From NCBI GenBank assembly GCA_043228905.1, contig JBHGNT010000016.1, positions 14,012,001-14,076,000 on the forward strand: 64,000 bases of DNA, in the 5' to 3' direction. Numbering within the stretch: position 1 is the stretch's first letter; each line of letters begins with the position of its first letter. Made by a program: the position numbers and the translations under genes. Below, in pieces: positions 12,463 to 22,700 of the stretch. The stretch is from Azolla caroliniana (lineage: Eukaryota; Polypodiophyta). The notes beneath the pieces were generated by a model. It was not told the origin of the DNA, did not search any database, and worked only from the letters and a program-made list of their open reading frames with translations.

Positions 12463-12968
12463 TGTTGAGCAAGCAAGCTCAAACATGGGTCGGATCGGTT
12501 GGACAAGCCAGTAGGTCAAACCAGAATCGATCCGGTTGGCTAGGCCCAGTTTTCGGACGGGATGCTGGATCGACTGAAGAAGTAGGTTACCGGATTCAGA
12601 TGACAGACTAGCTACTAGATCCGGAAGATAGATCAGGACCGGATGATGGAGCGGTTGTGGAAGCTGTCCAAAACGTCACACGTGCCGAGTAGACCTATTT
12701 TATTAAATAGGTCAAACATAGGCAATTTAGTGTCAAAACTCTTATGTGAGCATTAAAGTACAGATGGTACTTGTGTCAGCCCACTCTCAAGACTTATATA
12801 AAAATGATTTGTAAGTTGATTTTTGAATCAAAGTTTTTTGTCCGCTCTCTCTTTGTCTCTCTCTGATACTGTGTATCTCCATTCTCTGTGCTTTCCTAAC
12901 TATTGTACTTTCGGATAATTGACTATGTACTCTGTGTGTTATGTAACTTCCGCACGTATCTTTTTACA
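12463..12968 (+). mobile_element. Copia-A long terminal repeat (506 bp)
   Basis: It begins TGTTGAGC and ends TTTTACA (TG...CA). A TATA-like CTTATATAAAAAT lies at about 12794 and a CT-rich stretch is downstream. Its head (TGTTGAG, GCTCAA, GGATCGGTTG) resembles the LTRs at 60679-61140 and 62686-63086, so the three belong to one copia family. A degenerate tRNA primer site follows immediately. Confidence 0.75.
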
Positions 12969-13215
12969 TGGTACTAGAGCGTGAGGGTTCAGAATGTTTT
13001 GCTATGTCGAAGGAGCTAATGATACAACACTGGATTTGACACACAGGGACTTTCCGGCCTGGGAGTAGGCGACAAGTAGAGTTATGTACTACCTCACGTC
13101 AGTGTTGGAGATCAACTACACAACTACATCTGGGATGCCAAAATGACGAAGGATTCTTGGGGAAGTCGGAAGAAGATTTTAAGCTCAGACATGAGTTGAG
13201 CAGCGCCCATAGTTC
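12969..13215 (+). pseudogene. Copia-A primer-binding site and gag remnant
   Basis: TGGTACTAGAGCG at 12969 is a decayed form of the Met-tRNA primer site TGGTATCAGAGC. Downstream, broken frames read like a copia gag (UBN2 type): LHNYIWDAKMTKDSWGS. The rest of this element is missing. Confidence 0.6.
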
Positions 13216-13656
13216 GAAAAGCATGAAGTTTAGAAAAAGCATAAAGTTTAGAAGAAAGCATAAAGTCTATAGTTAGAAAAAACATGGATTGTTAAGTCTC
13301 TTCCATCACTATAGAAGGATGGGAGTAAATTGTAATTGATGGGAAAAAAATTGGGTTGATAAATTTTGGGGTAAAAATTCATGGGTATTATTAGGGTTTT
13401 AAATATGGATTAATCCAACAAACTATACTCATGGGATTCATGAGTTTTCTATCTCTCTCTCTCTCTCAATCTATTCATATTCTTATCTAAATATTGATTA
13501 ATAAAATACATTATACTCGTGGGATTCAAGAGTTCTCTCTCTCACACAATTTATTCATAACTAGATTCATCTCAAATTCTTCCTCCTCCTAGTCCAAAAC
13601 CTCGACGATTTCCACCCGACTCATGTAATGATCTGACGCCGAAAGGCACGACATCG
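13216..13656. repeat. Non-coding stretch with a duplicated block
   Basis: Two similar blocks of about 75 bp (ACTCATGGGATTCATGAGTT near 13427 and ACTCGTGGGATTCAAGAGTT near 13515) are each followed by CT repeats. This resembles the R/U5 part of a plant LTR, but neither boundary could be placed. Confidence 0.4.
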
Positions 13657-15820
13657 GTGGATTCCCACCATCTCCCGGTTTCTACTTGTATACCCACTTA
13701 TTTTGGAGTGCCCTTTTTCCTTTCGGCAACTTGGTCAATTCGTATGTGCTTCTCATGCAAGGAATCCATCTCCTTGTCTGAGTCGGATTCAGGTTCTCTT
13801 TCGGCTTATTGTCTTCTTTCGACCGGTTCCCCTCGTTCCTCAATCGGCTCTTGGATTTGCCGATTATCTACTCGGCTCATTGGTTCGTATTTGTCTCCAG
13901 ATCGGCCACTGAATCCGATTCCTGATTTGAATTCGGTCGACTCTCCTTGTTCTTTAGTTGGCATTCAACTTCCGACCCGTTGGGAGGATGTATTTGTCTT
14001 CTCCTTCTCCCAATCGACAATTGTTTTCTCATCCATAAAGACAATGTCTCGGCTCTGAATGACTTTCCCCTCGGCTAGGTCCCATTGCCGATAGCCGCAT
14101 TCGTCGTCGCCGTAGCCGAGAAATATGCATGGCCAAGTAATCAGATCTAGTTTTCCCCTTGGGTCCTTAGCCACATGCACGTATGCAAGACAGATGAACA
14201 CCCTTAGGTTTCGATATGACATGTCTTTGCCGGACCACAATCTTTGTGGTATATCACCTTCCAAGGGTATCGAGGGAGACCTATTTATAACATAAACGAC
14301 TGTCATCAACACATCAACCCAATATATCATCGACAATTTTGCATGTGCCAACGTACATCAGACTCTCTCCATGATAGTACGGTTCATTCGCTCGGCCATC
14401 CCATTTAGCTCAAGCATCTTCCGCATTGTATACTCTAACCGAATACCTTGGGATCGACAACATACTTCAAACTACCCTCGATGCTCTCCTCCATTATTAG
14501 TTCGGATACCCTTCAACTTCCACAAGCCCACAACTTACGATTGTGATCATCAATGAAGGTAACAAAGTACTGTCCACTAGAATGAGACCTTGCGTTTACA
14601 TTGCATATGTCGGTGTGTACGAGTTCCAGCGGCATTCTCTTCCTTATCAGGGGCCTGGTTCGGAAGGAGGTTCTGTTTTGCTTGCCCGTCAAGCAATCGA
14701 TGCACTTCTCAAGTTGCACATTTATCACCTTTGGAATGAGGTTATTATCAACAAATCTCTGCATCCCTTTCTCGCTCATGTGACACAACCTCTTGTGCCA
14801 CAGTTCTCCGGCAATGTTGGCTGCCACGTTTACTTCCCCTCTGCATAATCGAGCATGCATCACATACAGTGTGCTTGTATTTTGAGCTCGGGCCACAATC
14901 AAGCTTCCGTTGTAGAACTTTAGGATGTCGTTTCGGATGCTACCTGTGTAGCCTTCATCATCCAACTGACCGGCTGATATCAGATTCAATCCGACTTCCA
15001 AAATGTGTCGAACATCCTTTAACACCAATTGGCACCTGGTTGATGTTAACAAACACATATCTCCTATGCTGACAATTCGGCATGGTCCTTCATTTCCCAT
15101 CTTTACAAGATCGTGATCTCCGACCTTGTATGATGAGAAGCACATTTGGTCGGGGGTTAGGTGAAATGATGCACCCAAATCGACTACCCATGTCGATTCT
15201 TCGTCAACAGGATTTAGTTCGTTTTACTCACTGATGAGCAACAGTTCCTATTCACTTGTCGTGATTGCCGACATGCCCTTTTGATCTGGATTCTTCTTCG
15301 GATTTGCACTGTTAGCTCCCCCTTTTTCCTTCTAGAAGTGTCGACAATTCTTGTGAAAGTGCCCCGGCTTCGCACAATAGAAGCATGTAGGTCTTCCCCT
15401 CAACTTCGACCTTGTCCATGACTTCTCTTGATTTTGGGGACTTCAATTCCAACTCTTCCTCGATTTATGTCACTTTCAGTGACTAAGGCCTTCGGCTCAG
15501 TAATGGACTCTCTATCCTTCTGACAAGATTCCTCATTTAGTAAGCTTGACTTCACTCGCTCTAGGGATAAATGCTTCCCTTCCGGTCCGATGTTGCCCAA
15601 AGTGACAACGAGCATCTCCCATCTATCCGGCAGGGATCCCAACAACAATGCTAATACCTCATTGGTAAGAAGTACTTCTAGAGAGGTGGTTTGCTTGATC
15701 AGTCCCTGGAAGACATTCAGATGCTCCATCATGCTGGAGCCATCTTGACACCGGAGTCTCACGATCTTTTTGAAAACTGAGACTTGGTTTACAACGTTCT
15801 TGTTCTCGAACATTACACCA
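13657..15820 (-). pseudogene. Copia-B gag (C-terminal part), protease and integrase, truncated
   Basis: On the minus strand: gag MFENKNVVNQVSVFKKIV...LGSLPDRWEMLV (15816-15400), a CX2CX4HX4C knuckle near 15380, a protease box with D-L-G-A in place of D-S-G-A (about 15190), the pre-integrase motif LWHKRLCHMSEKGM (about 14790), an integrase core (TFIDDHNRKLWA) and the C-terminal integrase segment at 14351-13965. Reverse transcriptase and RNase H are absent, so the element is truncated near 13657. Several frame changes occur. The gag N-terminus lies beyond the 9-kb transposon at 24887-25498. Confidence 0.8.
15817..15820. other. Left target-site duplication (ACCA)
   Basis: ACCA immediately before the left inverted repeat matches ACCA at 24887-24890. 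Joining the flanks across one copy restores the copia gag frame ...WKNIG/VMFENK..., as in the related uninterrupted gag segment at 25216-25240. A 5-bp reading (ACCAA) is also possible. Confidence 0.85.
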
Positions 15821-15856
15821 AACACGTTCGCGTTCACAAGTGGAAGGATCGCGCAT
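15821..15856 (+). repeat. Left terminal inverted repeat (36 bp)
   Basis: Starts AACACGTTCGCGTTCACAAG and ends GCGCAT. It matches the right end in inverse orientation at 35 of 36 positions, with a C/T difference at position 30. A second TGGAAGGAT occurs just inside at 15860. Confidence 0.92.
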
Positions 15857-16178
15857 AAATGGAAGGATAAGGGAAATTTTAGGGGTTTTTCAATGATTTT
15901 ACAAAACACATTGATACCAGTATCATACAAGTTCAAACATACTATGAAAAAGGTTAAAAATCCACTATTTCCGTGATTTAGAAGTAACTAAAAAAAGACG
16001 AATTTCAAAAACATACATTCTCAATTTATATCACAAACTTTACAACCAATGTTATTTTATAAGAAACGATTTTTGGGAAATCATAAGAATTCAAAACACA
16101 TGATTTTATATTACTCGATTTGTTACAAGCGGAATGTAGTTACACTTAATAGCCAAATATACATTCATGATCACTCCT
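15857..16178. other. Subterminal non-coding region, left
   Basis: About 320 bp of AT-rich DNA between the left inverted repeat and the end of the transposase-like gene. It should contain that gene's 3' UTR. No repeat array was seen beyond the duplicated TGGAAGGAT. Confidence 0.5.
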
Positions 16179-16663
16179 TTACGGAGAATCACTACTATAA
16201 CTAATATACAATGACGATTCCTCCTCATCATCCTCGGATGTACCAATCAGTGCATTATCTTCGTCATAAACCAAATGGTTTGACTCTAGATTATATGTAG
16301 CAGATCTCGTTTGCCTTTGACTCGAGCCACCTTGTAGACCTGGTAATTTTTCTTTTATTATATCTATTGTTGACTTCCTTAATCGTCCGGCTTTTGTAAG
16401 TGTGAAGTCGTACACGATGATATCCACATCAGAGATATCAAGGGTCGAGGTGTTACGAATGTTTCGCTTCCTCTTCCTACCTCCCCTTCTTGTTTGGCAT
16501 TCAATCATCTCCAATGTATACTTACCTGTAAAAGCATTTGCACTTCTAGTGTTGTACCAATGAACATTTATAGACTTGATCGTGTTTTCTATTTCATGCA
16601 TTAGCACTTCTAGAATTTTACCAACCCAAAATTGGTGGCCATGTGAGTTCTCATCAGCCGGCG
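16179..16663 (-). CDS. C-terminal reader-like segment of the transposase, shifted frame
   Basis: In the frame one base off the main transposase ORF, reading begins just before its stop and continues as HQFWVGKILEVL, then a VHWYNT strand, then a very basic patch (RRGGRKRKRN) and an acidic tail. A FWVGK...VHWY pattern followed by an aromatic strand suggests a small beta-barrel (chromo, Tudor or BAH-like). I infer that it is the natural C-terminus of the 16654-18939 protein, separated by a single-base indel near 16655. The first ATG in this frame is at 16607. Confidence 0.6.
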
Positions 16664-18939
16664 GTGAGCTCTTGCAAATTTCCTTGCCATCTAGCTTCGG
16701 CTGCTTTGGTCATCCTTGGTCCCACATAAATGTCTCTTTGTTGTGGATGGACCAAGCTGTCATTAATCGCATTTACTAGTCGCTCCGGACTTCTATTTAC
16801 GCGATCATGTTGCAGCGACCATGTGAATGGCGTTTCCAAATTCCAATTATCAACAGATACACAATTGTCTATAATTTCTTTCTGATCACTATAAAATACA
16901 TCCCACCATGACGTGTCTTGTTGTGCGGCATATTTCTTGGCGGCCTCAATATGTTTTCTTTTTTCTTCTAAGGCTTGGAGCCATGACCGTTTTTGTTCTA
17001 ATACCAAGTCGCTCTGCAACTGTCCTTTCTTCTCAATTGGCATTTGCTTAGCTCCATGGACAATTGTACTCGGCATACAAAGTAATAACTGGCAACCACC
17101 TTCAGGTTCCCATGTTGTAGAAGATGAATATTGTTTAGCATACAAAAGTGTAGAACCACTTATTCCATTTTTCTTTATCAAAAAAATGTGATTGAAACTT
17201 ATATTGTTTAACTGAGCAAGCACTTTAACATTCCCACCACCCCCATCTAATATATATCTCTTAAAGTCATATACCTCCTTCAAGTGTAACACTTTTGGGC
17301 GTGGTGTATATGCATCACAAATGACATCAAATAGTTTAGGTAAAGTGAAAGCATCATGCCGAGACAACTGTCTGGAGAATGTGCTAAACATCTGATCTAT
17401 ATGGTCATGTGTGTGGCCAACCAAAAGGAAATTGACTTTCACTTTCCTAAACAATTCTAGGTTGACCAACATACTTAGATAGCCAAATACAGTTGAATTT
17501 TTGTTCTCTCTAGCAGTATTGTCCAATTGAATGTATAGAACAGGGGGGAAAGGTTGTCCCCAAGACATCAAAACTCGGTGAATCATTGTAACTGTTAGGT
17601 TAGGGTCATTGTGAACATTGGGGTAAGTAATGAAGACATGAGGTCGAACAGACCTATTATAAGCCAAGCATCCCACCAAGTGCATTTGAACAAGGCACTC
17701 ATCATTGACATCTTTGGGGAGCCTCCGCATATGCGGCAAGCATGTCTTCTTCTGGTCCATGCCATCTATCATTAAGCACATGTATTGTTCAGGCCTCGTC
17801 AAACACTTCTCTCTATGATGCATCGCCTTCCTTCGTTCTAAGGATTGTGCCTCACGATGCTCTTGTAGTAACTTCTTACTCGTATCCTTTTCCATTGATG
17901 TCTTTGCACCTTTAGCCAAACTTTTAAGATTTGCACAAATGGAGCAATAACCCATACGTACTTTACGAGGAATAATAACATTTGAAAACTGAGCTCTCCA
18001 TAATCTTGTGAATTGGCTATAGGTGATAGACTTATTACGTGAGCCCAGCATTTCAGATCGATAGACATCATAAACTTCCCGACGGGTATAATTATCAGAA
18101 AGATGCATCCTACCTGTAGTGGGCATTACTTCACAATTTAACTGAAAGTAAGTTTTCATCCAGCCAATAGCTAGTCTTCCAATTGCACCTTTCATACTTG
18201 GAACCTCTTTACAATTGAGCATCTGATCCCCGCTAAGTAGACGTTGTTGTACTCTATGTAGCCGCATGTTACTAACACATAACACAATTTTGAATGCAAC
18301 TCTACATATCAGTTGCGCATGGAAGATATAATACTCGAATGATACTTTGATCCCCGTACATTTGTCAGATACTAGTTGCATATGTGATCCGAGGTAAGTG
18401 TCTTGCTCATCACCGGTCATCGAAAAATAGTATCGCCTTAATTCTCGCAACTTTGATTTTCCAATCATAGACATACAACCACGGGCACAACATATTTTGT
18501 TGACATCAAATCCAATCTGTTTATCTGATGTCACCAAGCTAAATCTAGCCAGACGAATTCTTCGTGGGATTCTTCTAATATGCATAGGGCTCCCAGATTT
18601 CTCTTCCTGCATAGAGGTTGGTGTAACCTTGTTACAGTCTAATTCTCTGTTCTGACCATCGCCAATGTTATTCAATGTTTCCTGGGCACTTCCTTCATTC
18701 TCGGTATCTTTATTAATATCGTATTCTTCAATAGAGAACTCTTCACATGTGTCATTATTTACATTCCCTGTAGATGAGCTCAGACAATATTCTTCGATAG
18801 AATATGGTGAGTCGGTCGAAAGACAATATTCTTCAATCGAATATGGTGACTCTGTTGACAAACAATACTCTTCAGTAGAAAACGATGGGTCTGATGACAA
18901 ACAATATTCTTCAATCGAGAACGGTGAATCTTCACTCAT
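16654..18939 (-). CDS. Transposase-like protein, RNase-H-like fold, 761 residues
   Basis: An uninterrupted ORF. Residues 5-54 hold repeats of about 16 residues with core IEEYCLS. A basic stretch (120-135) leads to a Cys-containing region (CCARGC, 150-155). SQFTRLWRAQFSNVIIP (308-324) with CSIC (332-335) looks like a zinc module. The putative catalytic core follows: D392 and D395 (MIDGMD), D473 and E478 (QLDNTARE), then VGHTHDHIDQMFS (507-519) with D512 and D515. This order matches a family of plant, algal and protist proteins that I recall as the DUF7869 type, with a VGHTHxxxDQxFS signature, which I take to be transposases. It is divergent to the methyltransferase gene, and it is probably responsible for mobility. 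The frame breaks into the C-terminal segment at 16655. Confidence 0.75.
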   Translation of the reverse strand: MSEDSPFSIEEYCLSSDPSFSTEEYCLSTESPYSIEEYCLSTDSPYSIEEYCLSSSTGNVNNDTCEEFSIEEYDINKDTENEGSAQETLNNIGDGQNRELDCNKVTPTSMQEEKSGSPMHIRRIPRRIRLARFSLVTSDKQIGFDVNKICCARGCMSMIGKSKLRELRRYYFSMTGDEQDTYLGSHMQLVSDKCTGIKVSFEYYIFHAQLICRVAFKIVLCVSNMRLHRVQQRLLSGDQMLNCKEVPSMKGAIGRLAIGWMKTYFQLNCEVMPTTGRMHLSDNYTRREVYDVYRSEMLGSRNKSITYSQFTRLWRAQFSNVIIPRKVRMGYCSICANLKSLAKGAKTSMEKDTSKKLLQEHREAQSLERRKAMHHREKCLTRPEQYMCLMIDGMDQKKTCLPHMRRLPKDVNDECLVQMHLVGCLAYNRSVRPHVFITYPNVHNDPNLTVTMIHRVLMSWGQPFPPVLYIQLDNTARENKNSTVFGYLSMLVNLELFRKVKVNFLLVGHTHDHIDQMFSTFSRQLSRHDAFTLPKLFDVICDAYTPRPKVLHLKEVYDFKRYILDGGGGNVKVLAQLNNISFNHIFLIKKNGISGSTLLYAKQYSSSTTWEPEGGCQLLLCMPSTIVHGAKQMPIEKKGQLQSDLVLEQKRSWLQALEEKRKHIEAAKKYAAQQDTSWWDVFYSDQKEIIDNCVSVDNWNLETPFTWSLQHDRVNRSPERLVNAINDSLVHPQQRDIYVGPRMTKAAEARWQGNLQELTAG

Positions 18940-19761
18940 GGCTTAAGGTCTAGATAGGGCTCTCTAAGTTATACTCCTCTCTAACCATATACTCCTCCCT
19001 AAACATAAACTTCTCTCTAAACAAAAGCCAAATCAATAGAATGTCTATATTATGTAATATTCTATTAATACAATACATCTAAAAATTATTTTTAATAAAG
19101 TAATTTAACTTAAATTATCAATCATTATATAAACTAGATCTAAATGATGTTAAATCAAGTAAAATATAAAACTAATCATTAACAAGCCTTGAATATGTTG
19201 GATTAATGTTAAAATCATTGGCTAATTAATGACACCCATTTTGATATAGAACGTCTCACTCATTGGTTCTTTAATGCTCACCATTTTAAATATTAGACTT
19301 ATCAATCATTGGTTAATTCATGCCCACATCTTTAATACATAACATTTGAGAGTCATAAAAATTGTTGCTTTTAGTAATCAATCATTGGTACATTCATGAA
19401 CCTCTATCATTGTCTCCTTCATAACCTTTAAAGTGATTGTAGGTTGTTATGAGTATAAAAGATTGATCAATATGTTAGTTTGACTTTGTAATCATTAATA
19501 CAATCATAAGTTACTATAGTTAATGTGACTATGGTTACAAACTAACTATCCTCAAAGTTACCAACATTGGTTAAGGTGACTATGGTTACTTTAACCATGG
19601 GTTCAATCCCTATAAATAGGAAGACCTCATCATATTTCACTCACCAGAGCGTACAGAGCGCACAGAGCACACAGAACGCAGAGAGCACACAGAGCACACA
19701 AAGCACTCAGAGCACAAAGCACGAAAGCGCGATCTCCGCCTCCACTTCAACACGATCAACC
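18940..19761. promoter_or_regulatory. Divergent promoter region of the transposon
   Basis: This stretch separates the two divergent genes. A TATA box, TATAAATAGG, lies at 19611 on the plus strand, 151 bp before the methyltransferase ATG. Repeated motifs occur: TCATTGGTTAATTCATG-like elements about four times at 19232-19395, GTGACTATGGTTAC at least twice at 19520-19590, and CTCCTCTCTAA-type repeats at 18965-19020 next to the transposase start. No clear minus-strand TATA box was found. Confidence 0.6.
19646..19735 (+). repeat. GAGCACACA-type repeat in the 5' UTR
   Basis: About nine degenerate copies of a 9-10 bp unit (CAGAGCACAC) lie between the TATA box and the start codon of the methyltransferase gene, so they would be in its 5' UTR. 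Confidence 0.75.
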
Positions 19762-22700
19762 ATGTCTTCCAAGAGAATCGAGCGCGAGGAGTCCAGGTAG
19801 GCCTCTGACACTGTGGACATTTTTGTAAATATGTTTCGTTTCTCAAGAACTCGATACGGCGTATCGAGTTCATGTATACAATACAAATATTTATACACGA
19901 ACTCGATACACCGTATCGAGTTCGTGTATAAATATTTGTATTGTATACATGAACTCGATACGCCGTATCGAGTTCATGTTTAAAGTGTAGGTTTTAAACA
20001 CGAACTCGATACGCCGTATCGAGTTCGTGTTTAAAGTGTAGGTTTTAAACACGAACTCGATACGCCGTATCGAGTGCGTGTTTAAAGTGTAGGTTTTAAA
20101 CACGAACTCGATAACACGAACTCGATACGGCGTATCGAGTTCGTGTTTAAAGTGTAGGTTTTAAACACGAACTCGATACGCCGTATCGAGTTCGTGTTTA
20201 AAGTGTAGCCTTTGAGAGAGAAAAATCGTTTACGGGGTGGAAATGATATCAAATTGTCTGGTAAAATCAGTCTTTTTTATGTTGACTTTACTTACTTTTA
20301 AACAAATACATGCTCTAATTATAGGTGTTTTATGACCTACTTTAGCTTAAAATAGTAGAAAATGATCTACAAATTGCCTTCACTATGGCAAATTCTCCTC
20401 AATATAGGTTTAGAATCTATATAAGTCATACCTACTATTTAAAAGAATATATAACCCGTTTTACTTATTACGATATATATTTTCTAGGTTGAATAGCCCT
20501 GCCTATAATAGATTTTTGAATATGTTATTGCTCCTGGAAACTGTTCTTCATTATAATAACAACTTCAATCTACGTGACTGTCTAACTTATGTTTTTGCAT
20601 ATACTTTCTTAAATAGGTCGTTTGAGAACCTGTCAGACCGACCCGTGAAGAAAATTAAGCTTCGCATACAAGGTTCTCCAATCGAAGCCCAGACCAAGGT
20701 AACTCCGGAGACCATGAAGAGAGGAAAAAAGCTTCTCTTTAACGAAGAGACAAAATCTCAGCCACATAGTGATGTAAGCCAAAAGAAACTTGTCGCCGCT
20801 ACTGGAGGCGAAGACCTTCCTGACCGAGATCTAACGGACAAGGAATGGTGTATGCAATATGTCGACTCAAAGAAAAAAGTCGTATTGTATACAGCAAAGA
20901 AGAAGGGTGAGGGCAGCTAGGAAAAGAAACTCCATTTATGTATGGCCGAATTTTACGATTTGACTACGAAGATGCAGATTCGGCCAACATACTGGTAATG
21001 ATAGAGTGCTCCAAGGGGGTACGCAAAGTGTTCCTTTCAGAAGACCTTTTAGTAAAGGAATCTTGTGGGCCTGAAGTGTTCAAAAAAGCACTTGATAACT
21101 CACAAAACCTGATTGTTACCTTGAGGCCTTATATACAAGGCCATGTAACTCTAAGAGATGAAGAGCCCTCCCACTTGAAGGCCACAAAAAAGGTATCCAA
21201 AGTCCAGTCAAGACCAGCCAAGAAGAAGACAACGAAAATGTCGGATACGGATTCGACAAGTGAAAATGAAGAAGAGGATAATAAGGGGACGCCAGGAGCC
21301 GAGCTGGCCTCGGGTGTCTTGTCATCCGAGCAGAATAAAATAAGGAGAGAGTTAATGCAACGGAAGCTGGTCAGGAAAGGGCAAGTATTTAATTTGCCTA
21401 TAACACACATCCATCGGCCCCCTATTGATGAAAAAACAGGTCGAAGACCACTTGAGATTAGAGAGCCTCATCGCATGCATGTTCAAAATCTCAAGAAAAA
21501 AATGAAAATTAATCCTCATGCCACAGTGGTGCCTTTTATTGTTATGGTGGATCCTGAAGAATGTGAAACCATTGAAGATTTGATATCAGAAAGCATGATC
21601 AATATAATTATTTTGTCATTGGTGGATCGCATTCAGCAGAGGCACGTCGGCAACTTGTGAGAGAACATCCAACCACTTTCTTCTTCAAGTATGCCGAGTG
21701 CAAAATTTATGTTGGGCTCACAACCGAAGAGGCTAAGCTGTTGGCATGGGACCATAATAATGATAATGACTATAGGCAGAAAATGTCGTCTATTGAGCGT
21801 ATACGGTTCTTCCACCACGAGTATTTAGATGTGAAACAAAAGTTTGGTGTGAAGTTACATCCAGGCCTTCGACGTCAATGTCTGCATGAAGTCGGCATTG
21901 TGGTAGATGATAATGTTAGGTCCGATGGTCTTCGAAAGTATGAATCTTGGTTTCAATTGGCGTTTAGAGATGGAGAAGTATGGGACCTCCAAGATCAAAT
22001 ATTCTCAATGTGGGAGAATAAGGAGGTAAAGGGTCAACGACAAAAGAAATGTAGGGTTGACCCTCAATTAGAATTAAAGTCACAAGCCGCCAAGAAAATT
22101 GACTTGACAATTGAAGAAGCGGCAGACGACATGAAGCTGTCTCTATGGAGAGCGATGCAAGGTATTAAGGACGAGCAGCTTCTTGTGTCGGTTTTGTCAA
22201 GGGTTGTGGCGAAAGATTTAAGCCTTGAAGAAATGGTCACTGAGTTCAATAAGTAAGTCTTTCAAATACTGAAATTGTAGTCTATCTGGTGTAATTCAAA
22301 GTTCTAATCTTGATTTCTAATTTTACAGTCATAAGGTGTACATGAAGATCCAAGAAGTAATGATGAAACAACTTGGATGTATAACTTGGGAACAAGTGAC
22401 CGAGGATTATCCTCTAACGTCTTCGTATAAGGCGTTATCAGAGTATTTTATTGCATTCAAGGATTGGGTTAGTATTGATGTTTTTTCATTACCCTTTCAT
22501 CATATGTAGAGCTTGTATAATAATACCTGATGTCCTATTGCTTCTATTAGAAACCGTGTCGAGGCAAGAAACAAGGAGAAGTTAAGGATATACACGATTT
22601 CCCTACATCCTTCCTTGCACATCTCGAGCGAGCCAGAAAAGAAAAGGATCGTCGCTTAGTCAAGGCGTACGAAATGGAGGAAGATGGCTCGTTAAAAAAT

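Noticed and set aside
19567-19800. Longer N-terminus for the methyltransferase from the ATG at 19567
   Set aside because: That ATG is upstream of the TATA box at 19611, and the extra residues are only the translated GAGCACACA repeat.
19848-20200. CRISPR-like array
   Set aside because: The repeats are palindromes with near-identical spacers in a plant intron; there are no variable spacers and no cas genes.
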